Assembly (NCBI GenBank): GCA_019915135.1
Contig: JAHLMK010000013.1
Span: 248,001-312,000 of the forward strand
Length of the DNA: 64,000 nt
Origin: Strobilurus pachycystidiatus
Taxonomy: Eukaryota > Basidiomycota > Agaricomycetes > Agaricales > Physalacriaceae
Direction: 5' to 3'
Part shown: positions 24,474-38,000 of the stretch, one piece after another
Numbering within the stretch: position 1 is the stretch's first letter
Layout: every line of letters starts with the position of its first letter
The notes under the pieces: model-generated
Told to the model about the DNA's origin: nothing
The model's input: the letters and a program-made list of their open reading frames with translations, nothing else
Database searches by the model: none
Translations under genes and position numbers: made by a program

Positions 24474-27400
24474 GATTCGGAAACTGTGTGCTCTGTGAGG
24501 AATGGAATTGAGATATCCAGTAGAGCTTTTGTAATCTGAAGGCGCACCAAAGGAGGTCAACGACCGTTGGGGGTGAGGCGCCTGACAGCACTTCGGCGAG
24601 TGCGAAAGGTGGTTCACTGAATACGGAGTTTGTATGTCCCGGTTCGACAATCCACGCCACGTATCCATCCCGCGAGCCGCATTCATCGCATTCTGGCAGG
24701 AGGATGTAAAAGGGGACGAGGTGGTGTGAATATAGCCTCTGTCATGAGGAACTGCAGAGCGTAAGGAATTCTGAAGCGAAGTACAGGGCTTCAGTGCGGC
24801 TTGAAGATGGAGCAAGAAGAGACAAAGAATTAAGATCGAAACAGAAATGTGTTGGTCTAATTCTGAGTCGTCAGGTGGAGGTGCAGAGCGCCAAAGAAGC
24901 CGAGGAGTGTCCTCATTCAAAGTTCCGGAAGATGGCCTCGCGGTTCCGGTTCCGCTTCGTCGAACTTTTGGATGGGAGTATTATGGGGAATGGACAGCTG
25001 CGATGAATAGATGGAATGGATGCTGGAGAAGCTTCCAAGACACAGTTGAACTTGGAGCAGGCGCCGTTGGCAATTGACTTCAAGTCTTTTTTTGTTTGCC
25101 CTTGAATTGAGACTCTGGGTTAGTGCGTCAGACGATGAGAGGGTTTGGCGAGAGAGAAACGAGACCCACCGAACAGAGTTCCTCGACTGTCATCGGTGAC
25201 CACTGGTTACGAGATGCATGAACATCAGCGAATGAGTCGTGGCAGCATGAATGCGCCAGCCGGCAGCGTATATGCCTGAGTATTCAAAGGGGTTTGAGTC
25301 AGGCGCAGGCATCGTTCGGAAAGTAGAGACGTGCGTTCGGGAGGCGTAGAGCCTGTCCAGTGTCCTGCGCCCCGGGAATAGGGTTGGGGGGTTGGGGCGT
25401 CATCGTCATCGTCACAGTATTCAAGCCATGTCCTGCGATGTCGTCGGCGACTTATAAATTACAGATCCAGCGAACAGAGGTTCCCACAGAGTTCTGTATG
25501 GTCGGCTGCATGTGCTCCGAGTCCTTATTACACGAGTCCCAGACATCGGTGCTAATCACTTCTCTCTTCCTCGGGAGGCAGGGAAGGACCGTAATGTATA
25601 CGGCACATTCAACAACCATATTGCTGAAGTTAGTCGACAAACAGCCGTGGCCGAAGTCCTGCCCGAAGTCGTACACGATCTACGGGGAGAGGATGGGCAG
25701 GATTGACGCAATGACAACGGCAGCGTCACCCGGACAACGTCGAAGAACTGTTGAGAGGAGCGAGCGGTCGACTGAGTAAGATGAGAGGCCGCTAATGATA
25801 CAGAAAAATGAGACTTCGGTTGGAATGTAGGAACGAATAGATCGGAGAGTTTCTGACCTCTCGGGCGAGAAACAGCATCCCGCACGTAAACGTGAAAATT
25901 GTATTTATTTGCTATGATCCCGAGGCCTTGGTGGCGTGAAGGATACACGCGAAGCGCACGGTCGGAAGCGTGTGATGCCGTTTATGGGGAATGATGTTAC
26001 ATAGGATTGTTGGTCAAGGCGGCGAGCAGAGAAACCCAGAAATTTATGTCGCCTGGAAGAGGGATGAATAGCTGTAGAATGGTACTGTAAGAGTAGTAAC
26101 AGCGAGGAAAGTCCTCCGGTGCGAAATACATAAGTCCTATATTGACCGCCAGTGACAACCAGCGCCAAAGGAAAATAACAACGCACTTGCATGCATACGC
26201 GTTTTGAGCTCCGAAACGACGGTCAAAATCGTCCTCTGGATCACCGGAGTGACATACGGGCTCATAACGCGACTGTAGGGAGCGCTCGGGTGTCGTGCTA
26301 ATGCTCCGCCTGTACAACGCATCTCGAGGGTTGGACATTTTGGCATCGGAGGGCAGCAAGCGGATGCTAGACTGACGGCGTTGCGAGAGGACTGGTGGCG
26401 CCTAGAAGGTCGAGGGCGCTCGCGGTCCAAGCTCAAGGTTGGTGCAGTTGTTTGGCATTGTCACCCTGATGCACCTCTCTTTCTTACTCTCATCCAACAT
26501 TCCGGGAACGCCGCAAACAGCCACCCAAGAACGTCGACGGCGGAATCGAACAAGATACTGCAGCCGGGCTTGTCTCTTGGCTAGGCGCGTCGCCGTACAC
26601 GGAGCGGCCTTGATCCACGCCGGCCACAAGATGCCCATCGTCGCTTTACTGGCAGGCCTAGCGAATCGCTTGACGCCTTTGACAGAGAACGCCTCCTTTT
26701 CGCGGCTCATTCTCGCTCAATACTTCTGAATGGCAGCGACAAGCAATGGCTTCAATGGCGGGATTTTGCTCCCTGGCAGCCGCAAGGTAGGAAGTGCAAC
26801 ACGCTGGAAGTACCGCTTTCCCAATGGTACCTTCCGGAAAATTCGGGCTGAAATTCTGGGAAGAAATGACGCGCTACTCGCTATGGTACGCTGCTAAGGC
26901 TTTCATCAGTTTTTGTATCACAACCTTCGCATCCAGACAATAACTAGCATCACCAGCGTCACATTCCTACGTTCCTCGGCCAGCACTAGGCATCTCGTGC
27001 GGTGAGGGTCATCTTCAGCGCCTACATGACGTGAGTTCATTCAAAATCTTGTTTCGTCTTTCTGCATCTCACGTTTAAGCAGGCATTCTCGCTCATCCAT
27101 CAATATGAGTGTCGTCGCGCCATGGATCTGCTTGATGAAGGTCGTTTCCACCTGTGCGAGCTGGAACTCGAATTCGGGATTCGCTTCCGTTCATCGCCTC
27201 GTCGTCAGCTCGTAGATCTTTGCTCTGTCAGCTTTGGTGTTGGGTCCTTACATCTTTTGACCGAGAAAGTGACGGACTTGTAGGGAACGGGCGATGAGAA
27301 CCGGCGCCACGCCGAGCCCAATACGCTGATCCTGATGATCAGATACGCTGATGTAGTGATGCTAATCGCGCTAAAATTGATATGAAATCGAGTCGTCGTA

Positions 27401-27917
27401 GAGTAGACTGAAAATAATATGAAATTGAAACGGACGTCGGTCGAGTACGAACGTCTAAGTACAGATACCGACAGTCAAGCGCAAAAATCATCAGGTTGTG
27501 ACTATTAGTTCGGTGTAATTCTACAAAGTAAATACATGAGCCAATTGAGGGCATGTAAGCGAGAAACAAGCGAATGTAGAGTATCATACAATTCCGGTAC
27601 TGTCAGAAGTCACGATCCAGAAGTTACAAAGGGGCATGACGATGCTCGTAAGACGAAGAGAATCGACATGTCTAGCCGTCAAGATGCGAACTCTCCCATA
27701 CAGGCCGTGGGGTATGGCATTCGCTGCTCTGAGGATCCAGGGTGGCCTTGCACACTAGTTCGCTGTCTATTCGTTAGGTCGAAGATGAAGGGACAGTCGT
27801 TCGACGGACCACATCATCCCGCGGCCGAGACTTGCTTGGCCGGTCAGACGACTTCAGTGTGGGGTCGCTGAACTCTAGAAGAACAGATCATTTCAAAGCC
27901 CAGCTCCGGACATAGTC
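24474..27917. other. Gene-poor region with a possible degraded membrane-protein gene
   Basis: Most of this 3.4-kb stretch has no coding signal. On the minus strand, 25400..26340 contains disconnected protein-like pieces. One is a 26338..26187 plus 26084..25997 join (79 aa, starting MSNPRDALYRRS). Others near 25860..25900 (IFTFTCGMLFLARE) and 25570..25740 contain stops. They may be remains of a membrane-protein gene. No family assignment is possible. Confidence 0.3.
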
Positions 27918-29194
27918 TCACATACGCGTGGGGTCGCCGTCGTCCTCGGTCATCAGGTCGGCAGTGGCAGGTAACGTAGGTAAATTGAAAGTGTCATTGT
28001 CAGCCCCTCTGTTTGTCTTCAACAAGATCAGATTGACCAAGACTGTGAGGCTATAGACGCGTCCCAGGGTCGAGTATACCACGACAAAGCCTGTGGGAAA
28101 GAAAGGAAAGTAATTTGCGGATAAGTTGTGCGAAGGTGAGAACAGGCAGGCGTACCATTCTTGTTGGCGAAAAGAAGTACGACCATGAGGATAGTGTCAA
28201 TTGCGGTGGTGAAACCACAAGTCACGACATACACTGATATTCGGCGAAGAAGACTAGGAACGGGTGTCAGAAGCGAGTTAGATATGAGAAAAGACAAGCA
28301 TTTAGTCTACCTTTTCGTGGCCGAGTAAGACGACTCAATGCGTGACAGTCTCCAGGTCAGTGCCAGAGATAGAAGGATATCGATTGCAGCATTCATTGAG
28401 GCTGCCACACTAGAAAGATTACGATTGGCCGGTAGTTATACACCGAAAACATGAACTCACACGAGCAACTCGAAGTCTACACGGCCAACCTGGTATGGTG
28501 GATGGATGACCAGGTAGATTGCAGCCGCACTGGCACAGCCATACTATAAAGCCGTCAGGGACCTGGCAGCGAGTATTAGCGTGCTTGCACTGACATCTAT
28601 GACTATGAAAGTCAAGATCGCCCATGTAACCCATCTATCTCGTGATCTGGAGAGAAGTCAGAACGTGGGCAATGGACGGATACAAATCTGGCTGGCGTAC
28701 ATTGTCCAGTATCGATACGCGAAGAAAGTCTGCGCCGTAGCCGACGACAAATACGTGAGGATCATGGTCGTGGGTGTCGTCCAGAACGAGATCGTGAGAA
28801 ATTCGCCTGTGGTCGAGCATCCCCGGTTGAGGACTCGTTCCAAAAACGAAGCCCTTAGGACTGACCGTGATGTATCACCAAGATCTGTAGGCGGAGACAA
28901 TTAGCTGTCGTCAAGTCCCATAGGCCAACATGACTCGCCATATATGCATTCGCGATAACCACAATTGAACACGCAGCGTCTATGACCATCAACGCGTGAA
29001 TCCCATAGTAGTACAAGCGGCTCAGCCTGTAGTGTGTGAGACACCACACCGACAACCCGAATTGAAGCACATAGAGCATCGTATTCAGGTGCGCGGCGGG
29101 AATGTATACTCTTATCATGATGGTCATTGGTCCGTGTCTGTGTCCATGCAGAGACGAATGACTGTACTCACCCTCCGTAATCATTGTTGGACAT
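27918..29194 (-). CDS. DUF6534-like membrane protein, paralogue D
   Basis: Nine exons (29194..29172, 29110..28939, 28884..28866, 28806..28701, 28646..28595, 28543..28461, 28409..28311, 28253..28156, 28090..27918) give 274 aa. The exon pattern is the same as paralogue C at 19718..21022: lengths 172, 19, 106, 52, 83, 99 and 98 nt for exons 2-8, against 80 for exon 6 in C. Recognisable segments are LNTMLYVLQFGLSVWCL, the FFAYRYWTISRDRWVTWAIL loop, then AAIDILLSLALTWRLSR and VVVYSTLGRVYSLTVLVNLI, followed by an acidic tail. The second intron has a GC donor (ATG|gcgagtc) where C has GT. Membrane-bound; function unknown. Confidence 0.82.
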
Positions 29195-30398
29195 GGACGA
29201 CTCTCCCAACGTGAAAAGCGTGAAGCGAAACGAAGAGTATGAGAGGCAGAGGCAAGTTGCATATCCCCGCTTAAGGGTTACGGCCAGGGGTGGCTATATG
29301 AGAGTACCCTGCCTATCAGTCTCAAGGGTTAAACGTCTGTGTTGATATTATGCAGGTGATACAGTATGTATACCGACTCCAAACGGGTTGTTTGCCTTTG
29401 ATTGCATTCTATTGCGGTGGTCAGGCGGGGGCAGTGGCGCCGACAGGAGAAAACTGTTGTCAGCTTGAAATTTGAGAGACTCGCTGGGTGCCTGGAGGAT
29501 CCGGCATCTGAACTTCAATGATTCCTGCTACTTAGATAGTAGGTCTTATCGAAGGAAAAATCAGGGAAAACGACCCAATTCGGAACATCACGTGTTTGTA
29601 GAGTGCTAGTGGTGACGGGGGGCGAGAAAAACTTTCCCACGTTCAGGTTTCTTTGGTTTGAACAAATAAAGAGAGTGGTGGCTGTGCCGAACCCAGGGTA
29701 AGTCACGAGGTTCAATTATGTTCGCCCTTTTTCTTTTCAAACAAAAAACTCTGACCCATTCTGGTGGCAAATGTGGTCCAGTGGTTATACCGGGTCGTGA
29801 GGCAACGAAGGAGAACAGCATCGTCTTAACATTCCAGACCACTCGCATGCCCGTCGATTCATCTTATGCCGTCTTCTTTGGGACCCAATGTAAAACGTCT
29901 TCTGTTTCAGCGAAAGCGTATCCCGAAACCTTCGTCATTTTGCGTCACCATGGCACTCGGGCAATCGTATAGAAAAAAAAAGAGAAGAATATTGGACCAT
30001 ATTCTATGACGCCTCAGATGGTTGGGTATTTTTCTGGGCTTCGTTACATCTTTTCGTTCTGTCGTAGTCGCTATTTTACCATCGTGACATCTCATGCTTG
30101 AATCACACCCCGCCCCGGTGCCGCCTGTGCCTATTGAGATCGAACATCGCAGTCGAAATGTTGTGTTTGACTTTGGCAGGATATCAATTGGGTAAGTTAT
30201 TGCATCCAAGACCTGGTGTCGCGAATGGCGCTCTTTTGTCTTCGAGAACGGTTTGAGAAACATCGTATTTGCTTCATTTTCAATAAACGAGACGACGAGA
30301 TATGGTTATGTACCCACGAAAGTGCTTTCATTGTGTGTTTTTATAGTCGTGATGAATGTTACTGCAGCACGTCGCCACTAAAAACGTAGTTGTCAAAT
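29195..30398. other. Intergenic region, no gene recognised
   Basis: 1.2 kb between paralogue D and the F-box-like gene. Short frames only. The segment marks the visible change from the GC-richer left part to the AT-richer transposon-rich right part, judged by eye. Confidence 0.4.
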
Positions 30399-31613
30399 TT
30401 AAGGGGTCTCCATTTTGCATTTTATGGCCCACTCACTGGGTAAACGGAAGGGTTTTTCGTGGACATTGACGGTCATTCGTCCATCTGTGGCCAACCCAGG
30501 CATGTTCATGCGGATTTGGCATTTAAATCCTATTGCTTCAGGAACCGACAGCGACCATAATGTCGGCATACCGTCTGCGACTCGAACCCGGCAAAATCGA
30601 ACGGACACATGGGTTAGACTTGGAAATTTGCTTCGATTGCCGAGGACTTGGTCGTATATCGGCCACGGTATTTCTGGGTCTCCGTCCTTCGTCGTAAACG
30701 TCAATGAGATGGTCTGTAAAGTTTTGTTGTGGCATCTGGGCAACCATCCAGCGAGGTAGTGGGAAGCTTGGGTATACATCGCGATGTGCAGAGAGCTGAG
30801 ATGGTTCAAACTCGCGAGTGTCATCTCTTGCCAATCACATGGATGTTCTTTTTGATATTAGAACTTTTGTCGTTTGAGAGGATAATTGAACGGCGTACCT
30901 TTCGGTAGTTCAAGGTAGATGTTTTCCACTACCGGGCACATTCTCAAAACATCGCCGATGTCAATCATTTCTCCCAAATAAACTGTCAAGCATTTGACAA
31001 TGTGAAGCAGAGATAAGCATCCTCTGTCGCGCATCTCGTGAAGGAAGACACCCTCGATTGTCAAATGGCGTGTATGATGGAAAAGATTGAGGGTGTGCGG
31101 TGGGGCACTGGTCCCTGCCCATGTAGCGCCGAAGATTGAGACAGAGACCCATTCCTTGTTTTTGAAAAGGTTTGCGACCGTGTCTAGGTGTAGACCGACA
31201 TTTCGGAGTTGCAGATGCCTGAACCTGCTGGACAAATTGCCCAAATGCCGCAATTCGGATGTCAAACAGCCGTACCCTTCGCAAACAAGTGTGTCGAAAT
31301 CGGATGATCCCGTTTGTAACCAAGATTCTACCATGCGAACCTGGTCGTTCGTCATCTGCAGACGGCCCCGTCGGAGTGTAGTGAAGGTGTAGGAGCGCAC
31401 CAAAGGCAATAGGTCAGCGTTGAGATGGAACACTTCCTTCAAGCCTTCTACGTCCTTGCCGTCCGTAATCTCGACCGTATGGTAAAGATGAGGCAGTACG
31501 GACAGTCGTAGTCTTTTATCTGCCAAAGACAACGCGAAGAGGCTGCTTTTGTCGTCTTGGAGATGACTTGAAATTTCACTGAGCATTTCCGCAGGCATTG
31601 CTTGCGAATCCAT
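30399..31613 (-). CDS. F-box-like protein
   Basis: Two exons, 31613..30899 and 30826..30399, give 380 aa. The intron of 72 nt is a multiple of three and holds an in-frame TAA, so without splicing the protein would stop early. The GTACGC donor, a TTCTAAT branch-like site and an AAG acceptor support splicing. The N terminus (AMPAEMLSEISSHLQDDKSS, then LFALSLADKRLRLSVLPHLY) is the basidiomycete F-box pattern that binds Skp1 in SCF ubiquitin ligases. The rest is leucine-rich, with irregular LRR-like turns (LGNLSSRFRHLQLRNVGL, MTLASLNHLSSLHI). Target recognition is presumably by this part. It is divergently arranged with the Helitron gene, about 430 bp apart, and may be host-derived cargo or just a neighbour. 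Confidence 0.75.
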
Positions 31614-32039
31614 GGTGGTGCGATGAGTATAATGTCGGATGAATGGCATCACTTTCAACCGACATCGGCTGATTCGCAGTCCCAAGATTTCGTTCCCAGT
31701 CTTTATTTTATTTTTATTTTTTCTAGAAGAAAAAGAAAAAAAGCTAGATTGCTCAACATTTCATTCGATTGCTAGTCATAGATATCCAACAGTCGTTGTT
31801 TTGTTTTTGATTTTAGAGTGAGGAACGGCGAGGTAGACACTGACGGATCCTGACGGACATCGATGAAAACTCGCACATTTGGGCCATTAGCAATCATCCA
31901 ACTTCGATCAAAAAAAATTGCCGGACTTTGCGATTTGATCCGAGGAATTTAGTCGCCTCTTTTGAGCGTACACGGCTCATTTCCTGCCTCCATTGCCAGT
32001 CACTCTCCGCCAAATATTCGAACAGTTGGTCCATTCGCC
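31614..32039. promoter_or_regulatory. Shared upstream region of F-box-like and Helitron genes
   Basis: A 426-bp divergent intergenic region. It contains two adjacent 'ctgacgga' motifs at 31840 and 31850. Similar motifs recur in the other divergent intergenic region near 57090. AT-rich runs (31700..31745) and a 'ttcgatcaaaaaaaattg' block precede the Helitron start. The role is inferred from position only. Confidence 0.35.
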
Positions 32040-35000
32040 ATGGACGCAAGCACGGATCTTCGGATAGAGGTTGATTCCATTTCGATCTCTGATGTTCTCT
32101 TTGCTACCACGGACGAATGCTATATCTCGTCTGTTTTTGCTGGACAGCAATCCGGCGTCATCCGTAAAAACGTCTTCCTCAGAGACACACATCGGTGCTA
32201 TGGTTCAACAATCATCGACTTCGTCGTACACGAACAGGCATCACCAGCAATAGTCTTAGGACGTCATTGGTTTTCTTATATGGATAATGCCATACCTTCG
32301 CGTAGGCGTCCTTTGAGTGTGTATGCTCCATGTTTATCTCCTTTGGTTACTCAATCAACTCACAGAAATTATTTCTCTGTTCGCAAAAACTCGCTCCCCT
32401 TGGATACCCACTTTGAATACGGCTTCCCCTTCCACTCCGATTCGTACGTATAATATACAAGGGACTGCTTTACCGGATTCGGGTACTCGCCATCCCGGTT
32501 TCAATGCCAACCAGTTCGAGACATCTGACACCAATTCTTACAGTTCCTTCTTTAGTTCACATTCGTGGATCTCAACACCCTCTTCGACGACTAGCGCCAG
32601 CGGTTCTTCGCTTACAACTGTATCTCCCTCTCCCTTAGGTTTTCCCAGAATTCTTGCCGCCTCTGGCTTTAATCTAGCCTCTGGCTCCGATTCTGCTTCT
32701 GGCGCTGGCTGTGATCCCGCCCCTGGCTTTGATTCCGCCTCTGGCGCAGCCCCTGGCTTTGATCCCGCCCCTGGCGCAGCCTCTGGCTTTGATTCCGCCC
32801 CTGGCGCAGCCTCTGGCTTTGATTCCGCCCCTGGCGCAGCCTCTGGCTTTGATTCCGCCCCTGGCGCAGCCTCTGGCTTTGATTCCGCCCCTGGCGCAGC
32901 CTCTGCCTCTGACTCCGCCGCTGGCTCTGACTCCGCCGCTGGCTCAGGTCCCGCCTCTGGCTCAGATCCTGCTATTGTTCCTGACGGTGCCTCTGGTATT
33001 GGTTCCAATTCTGATCCTGCCGGTGCTTGTTCCATTGAGTTGGATTCACATCGAGAGAATCTCCAGTATATACGATCGTTCCCGGCGCAGATATTTGTAG
33101 ATCCGTTTTCTTATCAGTCCCTCAGAGATTTTGCAGCCAAGGTTGTTGTTTCCTCCCCACTCAATGGATCTTTGAACATTGCCGTTAAAGCCCTTTTATC
33201 ATCAGAAGATGTGGCAGGATCTGCAGTTACGACGTCGGCGGCATCCCTGCATGAATCTTTACTGGCGCATGGCCTAGAGTACGAGAGTTTGACTTTTGAT
33301 CAATGTCGCCAGAGTTATGTTCGACACATAATGACAGGTGCATGTCGTCACGGCGAAGCCAGTGCGGCGCCATTAGCTTGTCGTCCTTCGTTCGAGTGCT
33401 ATAGTCACGCAAATGATATGGCGATTGACCTTGTGGATTGTATTTTCCAAGCATGGCATGAAAATGTGTTAGCTGTTCCATTATTGCAATACTGGTTATC
33501 TATTATCGGCTACCCGACGGGTACAACTTGTTCGCCTGTGGAAATTTTTCGGACTCTCATGTTGTATCGCCAGACTTTGCATGGGCAATCTGTATTGGAA
33601 CTTCTTGAAATGGCAGAAAATTGGGACCGACGCACCATGTATGCTCATGCTCGTTCTCATCATCTACCAGTCACCATGTTTACCACTTTCAACGACCTTC
33701 GCGAAATATTTTTAGCTCATGTTATGTCCGAATGCCATCACATCAGACTCACTTCTCAACCGGATAGTCGCCCAGATACAACAGTCCCTCCAATTCAGTA
33801 TCAAAACGAACTGCTGGGGCTTCTAGAAACCCATGCTTCTGCCGCTGTAATGCGGCGCTGTTTGACCATCTTGGACGTAACAATCACAAGAGATATGACT
33901 ACAAACGATCTGCGCAGAGCCGTTAGGAAGTATAAGCGCAATTTGGCAACGCAGAAAAATAGTCTTAATCAGGCTGTGTATCGTAACAATTCAAGGAAGC
34001 ATGCATCTGTGGCAGAGATAGAAGCTCGCAAGATTGAGCGCGCTACAGAATTAAAAAATAACTGGCCCGTGCCACCCTCCAGAGAGAGAAAAGAAGCATT
34101 AATCCGAGATTTTCATGCTAAAACAAATTCCATTGCACTCACTAAATTTACGTGTGCGTCGTGTGCAGAAGCGGTTCCTTTGACCAAGAAAAAAGTTATG
34201 CGGGCTTGTGATCTTGATCTTGACTTACTGAAACCTCAACCCGACACTTTGGGCGCAGCTCCGCTCCCTGTTGTCCCTGACAGTGTTGACGGTTGCCTCC
34301 TGCATCCAGACGGTCTCGTACAGAATAATCAAAATGAATTATGTTTGGCTTTGTGTCCTGTCTGTATTTCAAGCCTCCGACGTGGCAAAGTGCCTCCGCT
34401 CGCCCAATGTAATCGTCATTATTATGGACCAACTCCACCTGAATTGGCCGACTTGACAATCGTAGAAGAGTCAATGATAGCTCTATGTCGTAGTAAATGC
34501 TGGGTAATTCAGCTGCGGGATGAAGGACGGGAAGGTGGTTATCATCAGAGGGGAATGGCGGGTCATGTGATCGTATATCCGCAACGACCTGGAGAGATAG
34601 CTAAGACGTTGCCGCCCAACATCGATGAGATAACATCTCCTTTATGTGTCATTTTCGTTGGTTCCACGCCTCCGGATGAAAAATGGCTACACGAAAAGGC
34701 AAAACCGCTATATGTACGTGGGGATAAAGTGAAAACTGCTTTGAAATGGCTAATGGATAACAATCCTTTGTATAAGGATATTATTCCTAACGACAGCACT
34801 TTTGATGCCTTAGAGAAAAATCCAATCCTCAAATTCCACATATCACATGTTCTTCCTAGCGGTGCCGTTGAGACATCCACTTCGCGTTACGATGAAACTG
34901 ACAGTGGTCCAGGACAAATGGACGTAGATTCCGATGATAGTCATCCAGCAAGTTCCGCATCCCGTGCACCTGATCGACAACCCACTTTTGAGACGGTCGT

Positions 35001-38000
35001 TATTGATGGTGTGGAATCCAGTGCGTCGTCTGCCGACCTCCGCCATGCGGCGTGGAATCACGTCAAAAATTTAGAGGGCGGCTACCTGAGCATACCGCAT
35101 GGTCCGACTTTCACGAAAGAATTCGATAATCCTGATTTGTTCCCATCGATGTACCCCACACTTTTTCCTTACGGAATTGGTGGACCAGAAGATATTCTCA
35201 GAACGGTCCCGGTTGGGTTTAAACGTAATGTACAGCATTTCTTTCGCTTGGCGGATAAGCGTTTCCAGGAGCACAATTCTTTTTTGTTTTCTGCATTCAA
35301 TATGTTACAACGTCGTACCTTACTCCTTCATGCCGGGCTGAAGGCCAAAAAACAGTCATTCCCGTCTGTGGCTCGCCGATTTGCCTCTGTTACACCCGCT
35401 TGTATACACGCCGTTTCGGAAAGAATGTCTCGCGGCGATTACACCACGGCATACAACGACGAAGAGAAAATGGCCCTGAAACTTATGCTCGAGGTAAAGG
35501 CTGTGACTAGCCATGTCGATGCTTCGGCGTCCTCTAAAACTGTAATGAGGAACGAAATTCGCGGTCTGATGATTGATCAAGGATTGCCCAGTTTTTATTT
35601 GACTATCAACCCAGCAGATGTATTTAACCCAGTCGTGAATTTTCTGGCAGGTGACACTATAGACGTAGACGAATTCGTGGCGGGAAAGTTTGACTACCGT
35701 GCTCAACAAGCTAGAGTTGCTAAAAATCCGTTTTTGGGCGCTGAATTTTTCGATACTTACATGAACACGTTCATCAAAACGACACTAGGTTACGATCCAC
35801 AAGGAAGTGGTGTCGTGGATGGTGCACTCGGTACTGTCAAAGCTGTATACGGTTGTGTTGAAGCTCAGGGGCGAGGAACTTTGCATTGTCATATGTTAGT
35901 GTGGCTGGAAGGAGGTCTTAATCCTAATGAGATCCGCAATCGCCTGGTCGCCAATCCTGATAGTGATTTTGCTCGGCGTTTGCTCGCATTTCTGGACGAT
36001 AGTATTTCTAATGAGATTCCGCCTGGTCCTTCCAAACCAGTAGGTGACGTGCCATCATCCCGGGTACATCCTTGCGCTGTGAGAGGCATCGGTAAAGAAG
36101 TTCCCGTTAGCGAACTCTCAGCCTACAACCAACAAGATTTTCGCAATTTAGTTAACAAAAGTCAGGTGCACGAGCATTCCAAAACCTGCTTCAAGTACTG
36201 TGATCCCAAGAAACCATTGGAGTGTAGATTTAATTTGGATCCCAGTAATTTCAATGCCAATTCTGTCATTGATCCTGACTCCGGGGAAATATGCTTACGG
36301 TGTTTGGATGGAATGGTCAACAATTTCAATGAGACTATCATTCGTTCTGTCCGATGTAACATGGATATTAAATTCATAGGATCTGGGCAATCTGCAAAGG
36401 CTGTCCTGTACTACATCACAGATTATATTACCAAATCGCGTCTCAAGGCCAATGTTGCCTACGCATTATTAGAGATGACTGTTCGCAAGCTGTCCGATTT
36501 TAATGAAGATGAAGATGAGCTCACGTCTCGCGCTAAACAACTATTGACAAAGTGTTCTTATGCGATGATGACCAAACAAGAGCTCTCAGGACAGGAGGTT
36601 GCGATGTACCTATTAGGCAATAAAGATCACTTCACAAACCATCAATTTCGAGTCTTATTTTGGACCGGTTTTGAGCAGGCAGTAGATGCTCAAAAACACT
36701 CCCCGGAATGCTACCCCGTATCTGACGTCCCAATTCAACAAACTGAGGAACTAGCGAATGTCACATTCAATGATGTCTTAGACATAGCTCAACAAGAAAA
36801 TCTCAGCATAGATATTGATCCGGATTGTGCAGCAGACAACGTCGATGTCGATCCAAATCCTGTGCCAGTTCTCGCCGAAGATCCAGCTCGAGCGCCTTCA
36901 GACGAGGTATATTTTACTGCGGGTAAAAAGGGCGAACTCAAAGTCCGAGGATCTCTCGTGGACGATTATTTGCATCGTGGGGATTCTTTGCGTGATTTAT
37001 CGGTCTGGGAATACGTCAGTGGTGTCGTTAAGATGCACAAGAACTCAATCAAAACAAAGAAATCAGATATTGACGCAGAAGAAGATGAGCTGCCTGGACA
37101 AGAAGACGATGAAGAGGTCGTAGAATATTGGTTCACCGATAGGTCGGTTCCATTTACGGAGGGGCATGCGGAAGAAAAAGATCATTTCCAACGCCTTCTT
37201 CAGAATGATCGTCGCTTGGTGCCTGTTCCATTGGGACCCTCCATACCTCGCAGAGATCGTCCGGCCTTGCATGAGAAATATTGCCGCCTGATGCTCATCT
37301 TATTCAAACCCTGGCAAACTATCGCAGACCTCAAAAAATCAACCGAAACATGGTCATTTGCCTTCAAAACCTACTTCGAGGAACATTTAGAATGGACCGA
37401 TCACTTAGATAATATGCAAATGTTGCACGAATGTCGCGACAGTCGGGATGATTTCTTTGCTCAGCGCCGACATCGCAAATCAGTCGTGTTAGGTCCGTTG
37501 GGAGGAACTGATCGGGTGATAGACGATGATTTTACCGGTGGCGAAGACCCGTCGTCGGTTCTAGAACATTTAAATTTGATTCAACAAGGCAAGTCCAAAT
37601 TACAGGTTGCCAATCTACTCGCTCGAAATGAGTGTCTCCAGTATTTATTTCAGGGTGGTTACTTTGCCGATCCAAAGCCGGCGACTTACTCTATACCAAC
37701 CCACATCCAAACCAATGCACAGTACGATGATGTCGACACAGTAGACGTGCAAGCTGACGATTCTGATATCCAAGAACAAATATGGAAGCAAACTTACGCT
37801 ACTCGCAGAACAGATTTTCGAAAGGTATCTCAGTTACAGAAGGACAAAAACGACGCTGGAGACACCAGTGAGCAACGGCCTTCGGAGTGGATGGAGATAG
37901 ACATCGAAGACGGAAACGATTTCCGTGATTCACAGTTCAATCCACCAACAACTGAGATTTCGCCTTCTATTGGTAACCCAATGCCCTCGCGGAATGGCTC

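Noticed and set aside
25360..25779. 139-codon plus-strand frame
   Set aside because: No motif, and the opposite strand shows better (though broken) protein-like pieces; not supportable as a gene.
29760..29810. tRNA-like 'tggtccagtggttata' block
   Set aside because: Looks like an A box, but no matching B box, acceptor stem or anticodon arm could be found nearby.
30858..30860. Apparent premature TAA in the F-box-like gene
   Set aside because: A 72-nt GT-AG intron (30827..30898) removes the stop and keeps the frame, so the gene was called intact.
32711..33100. Leucine/proline repeat frame inside the Helitron gene
   Set aside because: Out-of-frame reading of the decapeptide-coding tandem repeat.
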